A stretch of DNA of 64,000 nt from Scortum barcoo (GCA_023238725.1 CM041541.1:9758044-9822043), one strand, 5' to 3'; counted from the first letter of the stretch, positions 1 to 11,881 are shown. Numbers and translations: made by a program. The notes: generated by a model not told the origin, from the letters alone.

Positions 1-360
1 GCGCGGGGCGGTAACGCGTTACAGTAACGAAATTACTCCACGTGAAGGTGCAAAAACAAGAAGGCTGACGCCTGGATTTACTGCCTGTTTTGGAAAGTTT
101 AGGCGTAAAGAACTGAAGGTTAAAGGCTTAAATGTTAGTTTTCACTTGGATGTGTGAATAAATTTGGTTTTATGGAGCCAAATCATTACTTGATTGGTTG
201 TTGGAAGTTGAAAGAAGAATCCAAATGGCTCATTTTGGTTGTGCGTAACAGAGGAGGTAAAGTAACGCACTACTTTTTGACGCGCATTTTCCAGATTGTG
301 AACCGGAGTAACGAGAGAAGGATGGGCTCGTTACTTCTGAGCTTTGGAGTTGCTGCTGAG
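1..360. repeat. Degenerate 'TAACGCGTTA'-type teleost interspersed repeat (probable)
   Basis: The segment opens with a 12-bp palindrome, gtaacgcgttac, at 11-22. Further agtaacg cores follow at 23-29, 261-267 and 307-313, and an inverted copy (cgttact) lies near 329-335. Strings of 'gtaacgcgttac' and 'agtaacgagtaa' are typical of a dispersed repeat common in percomorph fish; I recall the family but not its class. The copy is diverged and probably starts before the window. The middle part (40-240) is not clearly repeat-like, so the element may be two fragments. Confidence 0.4.
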
Positions 361-412
361 AGTGAAACACAGATTTCTTTTTTTTTTTTGGGAGTCATTG
401 TTGGCTCGATCA

Positions 413-500
413 TTAATCAGAAAGATCATAACTGCCGCCAGGTGTCGCGCTCACTCACGATGCAAATGCAAATATGTATAGCTTACACTGCAAAAAAAAA
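413..500. promoter_or_regulatory. Possible regulatory patch with overlapping POU octamers
   Basis: Two overlapping octamer cores (atgcaaatgcaaat, 460-473) follow a GC-rich stretch. The octamer ATGCAAAT is the known site of POU-domain factors. The flanks are poly-T and AT-rich spacer, so this is a small island of complex sequence. Function is inferred only. Confidence 0.25.
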
Positions 501-539
501 CAACTTATGTCACATTTATTTCTAAACATTTATCATTTT

Positions 540-870
540 TTATAATACCTTTTTATAATATTATTTTATATGTAACATGCTTTGATATAATGAGGGTAAG
601 AAACTCCTTCAAATGGATGTGTGTGGTGTATATATGTGTATTTTTGCAGTGTAAAAAGGTGCGTTCTCGTAATAATTTCATGGCCACCGTCTCCAGATCA
701 GACTTGAATTGATGGCTGGACGACGCGATTGGCAGTGAAGATATCACCGACTGAGCCGGGGCAGACTTAGGAAGGTCACCACGCACACTGAGACTGCAAA
801 TAAGCTGTTTCAATAAATAATAATAATAATAAAACCCCACTAAATCTCTTAAATCAGAGCAGCAAAATGA
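540..870. other. Spacer, no gene seen
   Basis: An AT-rich stretch with a short (ATT)n run near 817-830 and a moderately complex patch at 665-785. No open frame with a recognisable domain and no transposon signature was seen. Confidence 0.5.
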
Positions 871-879
871 GACCAGGGC

Positions 880-1290
880 TCAGACTGTATCCTGGCTCAT
901 CCCTCGATCCCAGAGGCAATTAAATCACCTTAATTTAATTACCCAATTTTTAAAGATATCCCACCCATTTTTTTTATTATTATTACTATTATTGCAGGCT
1001 AGACCCCCACATGGATTATTCTCCTCCATCCCTCCTCTCCAACACACTCTGTGCGTATTGATCAGCGGGGCCTGTGACAGCAGCCTATCAATGACAGCCC
1101 TGCTTGATATGCAAATACTCCTACAGGGGCCCTGTTTTTTAAATTTATTTTTTATTTTTTTAAAAGCCAGTCGCCATCTGCAGTCTCCTATAAGCCATAA
1201 GTGTGAGCCAGCAGGTCTTTGTGGAAACGTATGACGAGACTTTAGGAATTATTAAGGAGAGGAGGGGCCGGGCAGGACTCATGAATCATG
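880..1290. promoter_or_regulatory. Candidate conserved non-coding element
   Basis: Complex, non-repetitive sequence rich in developmental factor cores. It has an AT inverted repeat of homeodomain type (aattaaat 918-925, atttaatt 933-940), two MEIS/TGIF-like tgacag cores (1075-1080 and 1092-1097) and a POU octamer atgcaaat (1109-1116). A tail at 1247-1290 carries aattatta and catgaatcatg. No coding frame runs through it. This is typical of vertebrate enhancer-type elements; conservation was not tested. Confidence 0.4.
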
Positions 1291-1379
1291 CTGGAATTAG
1301 CGCACTGCAACCCCCCCTCCTCATCCTCATCCTTCTCACCCTCCACTTTCCTTGACCGGCCATTTAGTGTTACCTCTCT

Positions 1380-1810
1380 CTCTCTCTCCTCCTTCCTCCT
1401 CCTCATCATCATCTCCATCACTAGTAGCAGCAGCGGCGACAAAAAGCATCCTCGCTCCGCTTTACGCACACGTTTCTGTCACGTTACTGGTGGCAGGAGG
1501 CCGTTTATTTACTCCTGCAGGAGCAGACTTACTAATGCATCAAGATGCCTTCATGCACTTGCACCCCCTCCAACTTCCTAACCCTCCAAAAAAAAGAAAG
1601 GAAAAAAAATCAGAAAGGAAAAAATACATATATATGTCACAAGCGTGTCTCCAAATGTGCGCACTGATAAACAGATTAGAATGAATAAATGAGGGAGTGG
1701 TGCTTCTCTGCTCTTTTAATTAAATAAAATATATGTTAAAATGTGAGTGTGATCACATCCAGAGAGGTAGAGGAGGATGATGGTGGTGGAGGGGGGTGGG
1801 GGGTGGTAGT
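1380..1810. other. Low-complexity spacer
   Basis: A pyrimidine-rich tract (1310-1440, ctctctctc and tcctcctcatc runs) is followed by purine runs (1588-1630) and a G-rich patch with gggggg runs at about 1790-1805. Open frames here are composition artefacts (poly-Ser/Leu). No gene is supported. Confidence 0.5.
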
Positions 1811-2029
1811 GGTGTTATAAACGTCCAATGGCGAACAGAAATCAATTTAGCCACAACATTAATCCATTCTTTCTCCCTCATAAAACATCCTCACTGTCTC
1901 ATCACTTCTGATTCCACTTTACCTGCAGCCGCCACGAATTTATGACACCTGACAAACAGATTTATGTCAGCATGAAAAAAGGTGGGTAAACCGGTGCGCC
2001 TGGGTACCTTGTAGGCCCCCCACCCACCC

Positions 2030-2300
2030 CTCCTGCACCCCTGGTGACAATATTCAGATTAAATTGACGCAATTCCTGCCGTTTTAATTATGGCCTACTT
2101 AAGTTGCCTATGGGCGACATAATTTATTTTCTTCCCCTTGGTCCAGTCACTAATCCGAGGCGACATACGTTGAGTGTGTCTCACGTCAGGCCAAACGTTG
2201 ATTTAAAGTCGAATCCAACTTGGAGCACTTAATGATAATGTAGCTACTATACCGTTAATTAAATGGGCTACACTGAATATCAGTGTAAGCATTAAACATG
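2030..2300. promoter_or_regulatory. Candidate conserved non-coding element
   Basis: Dense homeodomain-type cores lie in otherwise complex sequence: taatta 2085-2090, ataattta near 2119 and ttaattaa 2255-2262. A near-perfect 19-bp palindrome sits at 2269-2287 (arms tacactga and tcagtgta around ata). The composition differs sharply from the microsatellite-rich DNA downstream. Enhancer function is inferred. Confidence 0.4.
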
Positions 2301-2559
2301 CCTTCAATTTCAGTCGTGAATGGGATTTTTTTCTTAACCTATTCAAACGAGACAGAGGCTCTTTATTAATATTCTATTAATAAAAAGGGTCAGTATAGAG
2401 TCATATACACCTCTCATTGCACTCCGTGGGGTTAGTAATTGGCCTGTATTAGGCGTGCAGCACTGTGGGGCTGCAGCTTGTAAATGGGCTGACATGCAGG
2501 TAAAGATTACATGTTTGCTGTTATCACAGGACTCTCCAGTTTGGGGGCTCATTTCGCCA

Positions 2560-3030
2560 GGAAAGGTGGCTCAGATGTGTATTAGCACAGCTGGTATTGA
2601 TCTCTGGATTGGGAATCCATAGGGATGTCATAATTTGGCTCCAAAATAAGGTCCTGTGGTGTGGAAAAAAAGGGGACAGGGGTGTGTTTGGTGTTTATTA
2701 AGTGTGTGCTTTTTTAAAAAAAAATTAGCAGTGTGTTTTGTTGTTGAATTAAAAGATTAAAATAGATTTTTTGACAATGGTTTTGACTATTTCAGCAAAG
2801 GAAAAAAAAGGTTTCAATTATGCTAAATTAATTAAGTTTTTATTTGGGGGGCAGAGGGAATGAGCAACAGATTGAAATGAGTCACTTTGTGTTCACATTA
2901 TGGCTTTGGAAATATATTTGAGGAGTGAATTAATTTTGAGAATAAAAGGTCGAAAGTTGGAGTGACATGGCTGTTTTTGGTGATGGGAGGAAAAGATTAG
3001 TTTAGAAGGGCTGATCCAAATGCAGGTGTC
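2560..3030. other. AT-rich spacer, no gene seen
   Basis: Poly-A/T runs and TTAA-rich sequence are present, with no open frame of note and no recognised repeat. A few homeodomain-like motifs (attaattaag near 2828) occur but are expected by chance at this composition. Confidence 0.5.
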
Positions 3031-3037
3031 TTGTAGG

Positions 3038-3038
<1 letters not shown>

Positions 3039-3066
<28 letters not shown>
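3039..3066. repeat. (CA)14 microsatellite
   Basis: A perfect CA dinucleotide run of 28 bp, followed by a short tatata tail. Confidence 0.95.
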
Positions 3067-3072
<6 letters not shown>

Positions 3073-3313
3073 AACAGAAAAAAACCACTAGTGCCGGCTG
3101 GTGAGGAGGTGAGTGATGAGGGACAGATTGGCAAAGATAAGATGAAGTCCAGCTTTCTGAGTCAGAGAGAGAGAGAGGAAAGAGGTGTGTGTGTGTGTGT
3201 GTTTGGCCAGTGAGGGAGGGGTGCTTTGTCTGTCAGTCTCCAGCTTCACCCCACCCCCACCCTTGTCCTACCACCCACTGCACACTGGGTGCTTGCTCCC
3301 CCCCCACCCCTTT

Positions 3314-3317
<4 letters not shown>

Positions 3318-3349
<32 letters not shown>

Positions 3350-3357
3350 TACATACA
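3318..3357. repeat. Compound (CA)n(CATA)n microsatellite
   Basis: About 14 CA units run directly into catacatacatacat. The histidine/threonine-rich open frames crossing it are produced by the repeat. Confidence 0.95.
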
Positions 3358-3479
3358 GATGTAAAACATCACCCCATCCACCCACCTACCTCCAGCAGCA
3401 GCATCAAAACAAACCGCAGCATTATTGTGTATGCAAATCAACACATGTACATGCTGGTATTTTTCTATTCTATTAGACT

Positions 3480-3850
3480 GTATAACCCATGCTAATCAAG
3501 AATGATATAGTGTTATTAAGCGGAGTAATTAATAAATAAACTAAATCCGCAGGAAATCAAATCTATAGAAGTCTCATTGAGGTGGCGGCCAGCTTCGTGC
3601 ATGTCTCTCCATAGTCCCTGCTTTTTGTTTTTGTTTGTTAAACAGTGGCGTTCTCTGAGGATGGAGGGAGGGAGGGCCTGTGGGGAAGGGGGGGCGTTGG
3701 TTGGTTGGTGGCACCTCCCTGCCCAGGATTACATTAATCAAAGTATTTATTTCCCTCGGGGAGCCAGGCGCAAATCACTCCAAATCCCAGTAAAATTGGA
3801 TAACAGAAGAACGGGCGCATCCAGGGTAACCCTCTCTTTTTTTTTTTTTT
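3480..3850. promoter_or_regulatory. Candidate conserved non-coding element (two sub-blocks)
   Basis: The first sub-block (3480-3580) carries gagtaattaataaataaac, a run of homeodomain-type sites. The second (3720-3825) contains attacattaatcaaagtat and a complex tail before a poly-T run. A purine-rich G stretch (3660-3700) separates them. No coding potential was recognised; the enhancer interpretation rests on motif density. Confidence 0.35.
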
Positions 3851-3959
3851 CGCTCATTTCGCCAACTTAATGGATCTAGTTCTATCTAACTTTGTGGAAC
3901 AGTGTGTGTGGAGAGAGCAGGGAGGGTGTGTGTGTTGGGGAGGGGAGGTTGGATTGCAA

Positions 3960-4620
3960 AGCTAGGAGGTATTGAGGCCTTTGAGAAGACAAACAACATA
4001 ATTGGATGGAAGCAGGCGCTCAGGTAGAGAAAGAAAAAACAACACTAACCACATGCCTGTTAGGAGTGACTCTGGATATAGAGCTGTACAAATAACAGCC
4101 ATTCTCTGATTCCCTGTCGGGGCTATAGGCATGTCTGGGTCCCAGCCAGCAGCAGGAAAAACTAGCCTCCAAGATCCCCCATCTGTAGCAGACGCGCACA
4201 CTTGCAACACCAAAGCCGCCTGCTTTCTCTCCGCTAAGTCGGGTCAATCCATCGCAAACCCCACAAAGTAGTAAAAACAACAAAAAATTCCTGATACCGT
4301 CTTTGCACTATTTGCTAAGTAATTACGTGCGATGTTTGGGCAAAGCCTGGATGCTAATAAATCAGCAAATGTTTACAGCCAAGCCGGCCCTGATAAGGCA
4401 ATAAATACAGCCCCCAATATGCTGCCTATTACAGGTAATGCAAATAAAATAATAGGGCTGTAATTTTTCCTTATGTGTTGTGGTGGTGGTGGCGCTGCCT
4501 CCGTCTTTGATATTCATGAGGGAAATGGGGAGGAAATGTCGTCTCTCGGTCTTTATGGGCGCCACATTGTGGCAAATTGCAAATTCAACACCGCTGCCTT
4601 CGTCCCAATCAGGGATAAAT
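3960..4620. promoter_or_regulatory. Long candidate conserved non-coding block
   Basis: About 650 bp of complex sequence. Features include a TGATAAG-type GATA core near 4391, gcaataaata (CDX/HOX-like) near 4398, and an octamer atgcaaat at 4438-4445 inside an AT-rich homeodomain-like run. A tgatattcatgag patch lies near 4508. Minus-strand open frames cross it but match no family I know. The block ends at a CA microsatellite. It is one of the longest uninterrupted enhancer-like blocks in the first 10 kb. Confidence 0.4.
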
Positions 4621-4638
4621 GATGGCCTCTGCTGCAAA

Positions 4639-4662
4639 ACACACACACACACACACACACAG
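4639..4662. repeat. (CA)12 microsatellite
   Basis: A perfect CA run between two complex stretches. It causes the CVCVCV reading on the minus strand. Confidence 0.95.
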
Positions 4663-4799
4663 AGGCTCTCAAAAGCATGCAAACACAGTAGTATGTTTGT
4701 AGACACATGCTTGTGCAGACACATACTGTTGCTGCCATATATGCTAGGCCGTATGAGGGGCAACTGGAGTCAGAGCCAGGCCTCTCGGGGTAAAACGGC

Positions 4800-5370
4800 A
4801 GCCTGCCTGCATGGTGTTTGACACAAACACAAGTGTGTGTTTGTGTTTTGTGTGCACATACAGGAATATTCCATAGAAAGCTGCACATTTGGCTTCTATA
4901 GCATCTAGTGTATCTGCGAGTGTGTACACAGTATCCGTACTTCTGTATACGAAGCTGCCAAGTTTTTCCAGCCGCTGTGCCTGTTTGTACAGTATATACA
5001 TGTGTGGAGGTGCAGGTGTCGATGCACACGGGGAGACAGACAAGCGCAAGCGGCTCGCCATCACGTGCCATTGTCTGTCCGGTGATCTGTGATGTTTTGG
5101 GAAGGAGCAGAAAATCTGCAGCTCTAAAGGGACCTGTGCAGGGTGGGCGAAGGGGAAAGTAAAGTGAACATAACATGGTCGTAGTAGCACTGTGTTAATG
5201 TGGTTAACTGCTTGTACACAGTGTTGTTGTGCCCTTAAAATCATTATGTTTCTGAGGGATCATAGTGATGGTAAACTTTGCTTTTTAAGCAACTCTGAAG
5301 GATCAAACCGGTGATGTTGCATGTTTTTGCATACAGTCACTTACACATCATAGCAAATCATATTGCTGTG
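4800..5370. other. Spacer, no gene seen
   Basis: Mixed sequence with short GT-rich patches. Overlapping minus-strand frames up to about 200 codons exist, but they are His/Thr/Cys-rich and show no domain. They run through the neighbouring CA repeat, so I do not call them genes. Confidence 0.45.
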
Positions 5371-5383
5371 TTTTTGAATGTTT

Positions 5384-5816
5384 CCATTGGCTTCCAGTCA
5401 TTTCTGTGTGACATGAAAAGTGACTTTTGATAGTACTGCCACAGATCATGTATACTTTTGGCCATTGGCCAAGTGTATTTCCCAGTATTACAAATTCCAA
5501 AACCTGTTTAAATATTGTCCCAGGCAGCCATTGATGTCCAAACCCATCAGCAGACTCTTTAACTTGCTTGACTGCATTCATTTTCATCAAAGTTACAAAA
5601 ATAGAATTTAAGGCAGTGCAGATTTCTCACATTAGTTAAGTTTAATTTCTACATGCAAATGTTGTGACGGATTACAAAGTAAAGCAAGTTTGAATAGTCT
5701 CTTAATCAATTTTAATATTGCACAGAAATGAATGAAAACCAATGGAAGCCTAAAGGAGTAGGGGGAATGTTTGCAGAATACTTTTATATCATATAGAAAT
5801 GAATGGAAACCAATGG
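5384..5816. repeat. Three dispersed copies of a short 'agaaatgaatggaaaccaatgg'-like motif
   Basis: Two direct copies lie at 5723-5745 and 5794-5816, and one inverted copy at 5384-5406. The copies share most of about 23 positions. This may be the remnant of a short inverted-repeat element or a small local duplication. The intervening DNA is AT-rich and non-coding. Confidence 0.5.
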
Positions 5817-5989
5817 CTGCATGCATTTGAAAATATTCAGCTGATGTATACATGAATTTGTACTTAAGGGGCTAAAACTCACAAGCATATTTGTATGGTC
5901 CTTTATAAGCCTCCACGGGGCTCCTGTATGTGTCCCCAGGCCACACTTTAATACCCCTGCATTAGGCTGTGTAGGCTTTGCATGCATTT

Positions 5990-6560
5990 ATATGTTGCGC
6001 TGCGTCTCCATCACACACGCCGGGCAAACGTGCGGCTTGGCTAGCTATAGCTGCGGCTCTGAGGCGTCTATAATAATGATCAGTGGCTCTCAACTTCTGA
6101 ATGGGGCCTTGCTGTTGGGGTACTGTTGTTGATGATATGCGGCCGCGGGTGACATGTGCTATTCATACGCGAGCTTGTGTGGTCACGTTCGGCGGCCGGG
6201 AAGTCTTGATTCATGTGGGCATTATGCACGTCGGACGCTTATGGCACCTCTCCCTGTTGCCGTGCAGTCAGGCCCATTTGTTTGGAAATGGGTTTACATA
6301 CATCTTCTTCCAAATGACTCTCCCTCTTCCCCTCCCTGGGCTTACAGCTCACACACACACACGCACGCTCAGTCGCACACACACACAGACTGGATAAACT
6401 AGAGGCTACAAACATGCAGCTACATCAACTGCAACAGAGGGCATTTAGGTGATGCAATTCACCCTCGGTCGGCCATGTTGGAGGTATTCAGCATGGGCGG
6501 CCGTGGTTATGAAAAGGCCATTATGCCTCCACACGTTGGACTTTAGCTCCCTCAGTAATA
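5990..6560. promoter_or_regulatory. CpG-richer candidate regulatory block
   Basis: GC content and CpG rise here, with a NotI-type gcggccgc inside gcggccgcgg (6139-6148), gatgcaattcacc near 6453 and ggccatgttgg near 6471. A CA microsatellite patch (about 6348-6388) interrupts it. It could be an enhancer or a weak CpG island. I see no TATA box plus coding start that would support a promoter call. Confidence 0.35.
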
Positions 6561-7930
6561 GTCAGTGCTCTTAGGTCAATTGTTGATTTTGCTTTCATGC
6601 GATAGAGTTTGCTTTTTGAGCTATATGAACATCGTATTTGTGCACACATCACACTCATCACCTTTTGGCTTCTTTGCATTCACTTCAAGTTGAATTTAAC
6701 TTACATTTGCGAGCTTTGGTGCCCTTAAATACAGAAATTCAACCTCAGAAGTCTGCTAGTAGTCCTCTGATCCAGACTTAAAGGCCGTGAAGACCTGTTA
6801 TCTCAATCGGCTTCTTGCTATCAGCAACCTGATCCTACATGAACAGACAGTTATCTGCTAAAATTGAAACACTCTCGGTTATTTAACGAGAGAGATTTCT
6901 ATATTTGATTTTTTCTTCTCGCTGGTTTGACGTGGGCGGGGCTCAGCTGGAAAACAGTGACATTGCGTATTTCTGTGGACCAATCAGGATTTAGCAAACT
7001 TGAAGGACAATCTGAGACTGAGATTTGACTCTAGTTTAGTTGTACTAATGAGCTTTCGAGTGTTAAATCTACACAAATAATACTTACTGTACTTACTTTT
7101 TTTGCAGATTTTTACTCTTTTGCTCATTTAGTCATGAATATTTAATGTAACAGACATTGACATCACATTTTTGGGGGCTTTACCTCTAAAGAACTTCATG
7201 TTCTGACTCATTTTAAACATTTTTAGCTTTTGTGTCCACGTGTGCCTGAACTTATCCTGAGATCCTGCAGCAGCACTCCGCTAAAAGTTCCCCCTTTTTA
7301 AGCTAGAGATCATAAGAGAGGTGCAATTGCCTTCAAATGGCTCCCAAACTCTGCAAAAGCTTCCTGCTGAAATTAGTCTTGCTACCTCTGTGACTTTTTT
7401 CTATGACTGTTAAAAACATTTTTTTTTTTCATCAGCTTGCCTTTCTGCAGTCTGTTCTTTTTGTGCCCCGTCTCTTTTAGATCTTTTGATTTTATTTGGG
7501 TCATATTTTCTCTTGTTTTAGCCCAATTGTTTCTGTTATTTTGGTATTTTGGCTTTTTTTTTGTCTGTTCTTCAGTTGAGCAATTTGTAATTTTGTTTTT
7601 GAGTTGCTGTTATTTTGTTGTTTAATGGGAGAAATGAACAGGCGGTGACTAACACTGCTGTGCTAAATCAACCTGGTTAACCATCAAGCTTTTAAGTGTT
7701 TCCTTTACTCATGTTTTTGAGACTCTGACATGCATATTACCTCAATCTTTAGCAGATATTTCTTTGCCGAACTAAACATTTATTTGAGAGTTAATGAAAT
7801 GTTTCAAGATTGGATGTTGTTGCAATCCCTCCGCACTCATAAGGTCAGCAAAAATCAGACGTTTCTTCATGACCTTTTGACTTTTTGAGCTGAAAACACC
7901 AGACGCGATTTTTCTGGATGTGCGACAGCT
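6560..7930. other. AT-rich spacer, no gene seen
   Basis: Long AT-rich DNA with poly-T runs (for example near 7420). Open frames are short and hydrophobic from T-richness (Phe/Leu). No repeat family was recognised. Confidence 0.5.
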
Positions 7931-8350
7931 GCAAAGCTTCTATAGCTGTATGATTGGCCACACTTAGAGGCACGCACTCTCTTCAGTGCTTCACAGAGCT
8001 GCTGCTAGCCCCCTTTTCCCTTCCAGCCCCCTCCTCCCTCCATCTCCTCCCTCCTTCCTCACCCAGGCCTGGCGTGAGCGTTCAAGCCAGCAGCATCACA
8101 AAAGCGGCTTTGAGGGGAGTGCGTGCTGGCCGCCGACCCCTCTGAGCTCACACCCACCACACATTACTCACCAGCGGGCCTCGGCGCAGACTGCAAACCA
8201 GGCTAGGAAACGACGCATGACACAGGACTGGAGGGCGGACTCGAGTCTTACACTACTAACCTCCTTCCTCTGTTTTCATTTTTGGGTCTTTGTTTTACTT
8301 TGAAGGGGATCTTTAGCTCGCACAAATGAAGAGTAGTTAGGCGAGTGTTA
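7930..8350. other. Unclassified complex stretch
   Basis: A GC-moderate stretch with a pyrimidine-rich centre (8000-8070) and CpG-containing flanks. It could contain regulatory sequence, but no specific motif stands out and no coding frame is supported. Confidence 0.35.
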
Positions 8351-10980
8351 CACAATGCAGCACAGAGGAGAGCACAATAGAACTTTGTTGTTCAACCGTG
8401 TTGGAAAATTGCCTCAGCATGGACTGTCAAGTCAAATATCCCTCTCAGCTTTTGGCTTTTGGTCGTGCACTGTCAGTTCGTCATTCCAGGAAGTGATGTG
8501 GACTGTGCGTGAACATGTGCGCCGCAGTGTGTGTGTGCCTCTCCGTTTTTTTGCCTGTTTTGGCTTGCGTTTTCTTCAAAAATACCCTCCAGGGTTTGTT
8601 TTTAGCTGAGCAGGATCACATTGAATCTGTCCTTCTGAGGATTTGAACAGGTTTTTCAGCCTTGGTATAAATAGTGTTTCGCGTTTCTTTTGAATATTTC
8701 TCACACCACCTGAAAGGTAGTGTCACATTCAACACGTCATGTGTCGTCAGTTTGGGACAAAACAAATTTTTGCTACTTTTCAAAGCGGCATATGGCGCAG
8801 CACATGCTGGTATTAATATATATTGCCTCAAACAGCATCACCGCGCATGTGGATGTCTTCATTGTCAAAATAGGGAAAAAGACTGAAAGCTTGTATTATG
8901 TTCCCACAACCTCCAAATCAAGGTCTTCCACAGGGACGCCTCCTTTGTATGACTGAACTTGAGATAATGCAGGGTGTCATGTAAAATGAAATTACATGCA
9001 GCACGCCGTTCTCTCCCCTGCACAGTGCTGCGCGTCTTGTTCTCAGACTGTAACCTTCATATTGTAGGTGTGAGACGAAAGCTTAGCAAAGCATGGCCAA
9101 TTCTCGACAGTTACGCCTGTGGTTGGTGACTGTGCGAGCGAGGGGGTGCGTTTTTTTTTGTTTTTTTTTAAATTCAGTCCTCCCCGGCGTGTGCGGCTGT
9201 GTTTGCCGTGGACCTTTTGGATTAGCCGTCCGCAAACACAAATCCCCCCAACAATGACTAACACACGTCTCAATACGTCGCTGGTATCTGTCGCAGCAGC
9301 TCTGCTTGGCCTATATTTACCCAACCTGTGCGCTCTCCTCCAGCTAAAACTCCGGATGACACTGTTACGTAACGCCGCGCTGCTCTTCCAGTAATCTGAC
9401 TGCGTGCGTCTTTGAGTCTTTCGATGCAGAGAAAAAGCTGCACCCACAGGAGTCAGAGCTATGATCCATATTCTGTTTAAATGCTAAACGTCTGAGGAAA
9501 CAGCTGATCTTGAGGTTAGGCAGCAATCATTCTCGCTACTATGCGCGGCTTTGTATATTTCCAGAAAGTTCAGGTGTTTATTTTTACTCAACTTGGGGTC
9601 ACTTACAGCTCCATTCATAACATTATCTTTACTCAGAAGCTTTTTCACACTCTTACAGACCCCACACTGAAGCCAGTTAGCCTCATGTTTAGTTATTATT
9701 CCTCTTAAAACAAAGGATTTAAGAAGTTCCACTTATATCTGATGAGTTTCATTCTTTTAGGGAGTTTCTAGAAACAGAGACTCAAATCAGGAAAATGGCA
9801 ATACTGAAGATAAAGCGAGAATAATCTATTTGTTTTAAATATTTGTCACCATCCCTCCTGGCTCCTGTTACTGTATTCCTGCGGTGCACTTTCCAGAAAT
9901 CTCCTGTCAATCAAGCAGTGTAGGCGGCACTGTTTTGTCCTTTCACATACATTTTCTGGTGTTTTTTTCTTCCTCTGTCTCAGTTAGCAGGGCCATCACC
10001 GCTTATGCTAAGTACCCCGTTCCTCTTCTTCTGCTTACTCCAAACAAACCGAAAACACATCATGTTCCCAGAAAAAGAGTTGCCAGACACAGACAGAGTG
10101 TTTGGGAATGGAAAAGCTTTCACGAACTTGCTATAGGCCCGAACTGCAGGCGTCGAATGTCAACAAATATTTGCACAAATCTGTTCTGGGACAAACTGAA
10201 CTTCATACAAAAGTGACACGGAAGAACAGCGCTAGTTTTGTACAGCAGCGGAGTAAAAGTGGCAACATGATGCAAAAATACTACAAGGAAAAGTCCCCCT
10301 TTCAAAATTTTTCCATCAATAAAGGCAGAGAAGTACTGAGCACGAATTACGAAGTATCAAAAGTAAGTGTGCTCACGAAGAATGGTCTCTTTAAGGGTTA
10401 TAATGGCACTGTTTTCAGCATTTTTCACACAATCCAACAGCTTTTTAAAGAAATCCGAGAAAACACAAAATCCTTCATTGCACCTAAAAAAAAAAATCAC
10501 AATCACCAAAAGTAGATATACATGGTTTTCAGTGAAATGTTTTATTGTACTGATGCATGGTCGAAGTGGTCCAGGTAGAGCTGATTATATTCATTGTATG
10601 TACAGTAGTTAAAACACATCAGATTTTAGGCGCCACATATTAAATTTGACAGAGCAACATTTCTGAAGAAACGATCTTCATCAGACATTGTCGAGTAGGC
10701 GCCACGGAGGCGACATAAACACACTCGCCACTCAGGTGTTTGCAATCTGCCTGATTAAGAATCAATCTGCTCCCTGAATGGAACAATCAGAGCGGAGCTG
10801 AATCCACCGTCTGACGCTCCGTTAAGGCCGATGAAAAGTGTGTCGAATGTACTACATCGCAAAAATGTATGCTGAGTCACATGAATAACAGTAAAAAAAC
10901 AATTATCTTTTGATTAATCTAGAATAATATTAATCCCTTTTTACAGCTTTGCATATAAAACATAATCAGCCAAGTGTCTA
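8350..10980. other. Spacer, no gene seen
   Basis: About 2.6 kb of ordinary, mostly AT-rich DNA with short frames on both strands (at most about 137 codons), none with a domain. Patches of complex sequence (9030-9470) contain CpGs, but no clear factor-site cluster was seen. Confidence 0.45.
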
Positions 10981-10984
10981 GGAA

Positions 10985-11500
10985 GCATCTTCGAAAAATA
11001 TAAAGAGTAAAAAGTACAATATTTCATTCAGAAACATTGTGTAGTAGACATATGAAGTAAAATACTGCATTACAAGTAAACATCCTGCATCCAAAATGTT
11101 ACTCAAGCACAAATATGGAAGCAAAATGTACTTAAAGCATCAAAATAAAAGTCCTTGATACTCATTTGATTATTATGATTATCATGAATCACTGTGGGAG
11201 TTATATTTTACTGTTGTAGTTGGCTGAGGTGGAGCTAGTTTTATATTCTATCGCCTAACAATGCATCATGTTTCATAATGTGATCATACAATAAAACATA
11301 TTTATTCATATTTAATGCATATTTGTATGTAAAATATTGATTTGTTACGAAAGTTTGCAGTCAAATAAATGCAGTTGAGTAAAAAGTACAAATGTAGTGA
11401 AGCATAAGGTAACATAAAATGGAAATAATCATGTTAAGCACAAATACATCAAAACTGTGCTCGAGTAAATGTACGTTGTGACTTTCCACCGCTGGTTTTG
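10985..11500 (+). repeat. Percomorph 'agtaaaagtac' interspersed repeat, copy 1 (near full length)
   Basis: In order, the copy carries cattacaagtaaacatcctg, caaaatgtacttaaagcatc, a TTATTATGATTAT core, ggtggagctagtttta, aacaatgcatcatgtttcat, a ttgtatgtaaaatattga block, gagtaaaaagtacaaatg, and a terminal gagtaaatgtac ... actttccaccgctgg. This order matches a dispersed repeat I know from percomorph genomes. The class (MITE or SINE-like) is not certain. No coding capacity. Confidence 0.7.
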
Positions 11501-11601
11501 TATATTCTTGGTGAAACATTTTAATATGGTTTATATTGTGTTTTAACGAGTGCACTCATCTGATTCTAATGTCTGTTTTTCTCTTTGTCTTTCTCTTTCA
11601 G

Positions 11602-11750
11602 GAGAGCCACAGTCCCCTGGTAACACATGCACATACACACACACACGTACACAGACACACACCAAAAACTTTGCACAGTCCCAACTTTGGTCCTCCTATG
11701 ACACCACTTCTTGTCCCCCCATCCTCCCCCCTGATGCACAACCTCTGGAG
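11602..11750 (+). other. Low-confidence exon candidate with strong splice-site context
   Basis: A strong acceptor (a long T/C tract ending tctttctctttcag at 11588-11601) and a good donor (gag|gtaagg, after 11750) bound 149 bp. Two of three frames are open. One reads a His/Thr stretch caused by CA repeats, then a Pro-rich tail containing FGPPMTPLLVPPSSPLM. Its end phase is compatible with the candidate at 19830-19878. I do not recognise the peptide, and CA/CT microsatellites can imitate this layout. A chance open segment is the main alternative. Confidence 0.2.
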
Positions 11751-11878
11751 GTAAGGGCCTTAGTTTGTGTGTGTGTCTGTGTGCTCTCCCCCAGCAAAAG
11801 CGGACACACACGTCTCCCCAGCTTCCCTGCGTTTTCCTCTGCACGCCCGCTGCTGGAGTATTCACGCTTCAGGCTGTT

Positions 11879-11881
<3 letters not shown>

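Noticed and set aside
4553..5244. Overlapping 166- and 207-codon frames on -
   Set aside because: Both are Cys/His/Thr-rich, the longer one crosses a CA microsatellite, and neither resembles a known protein.
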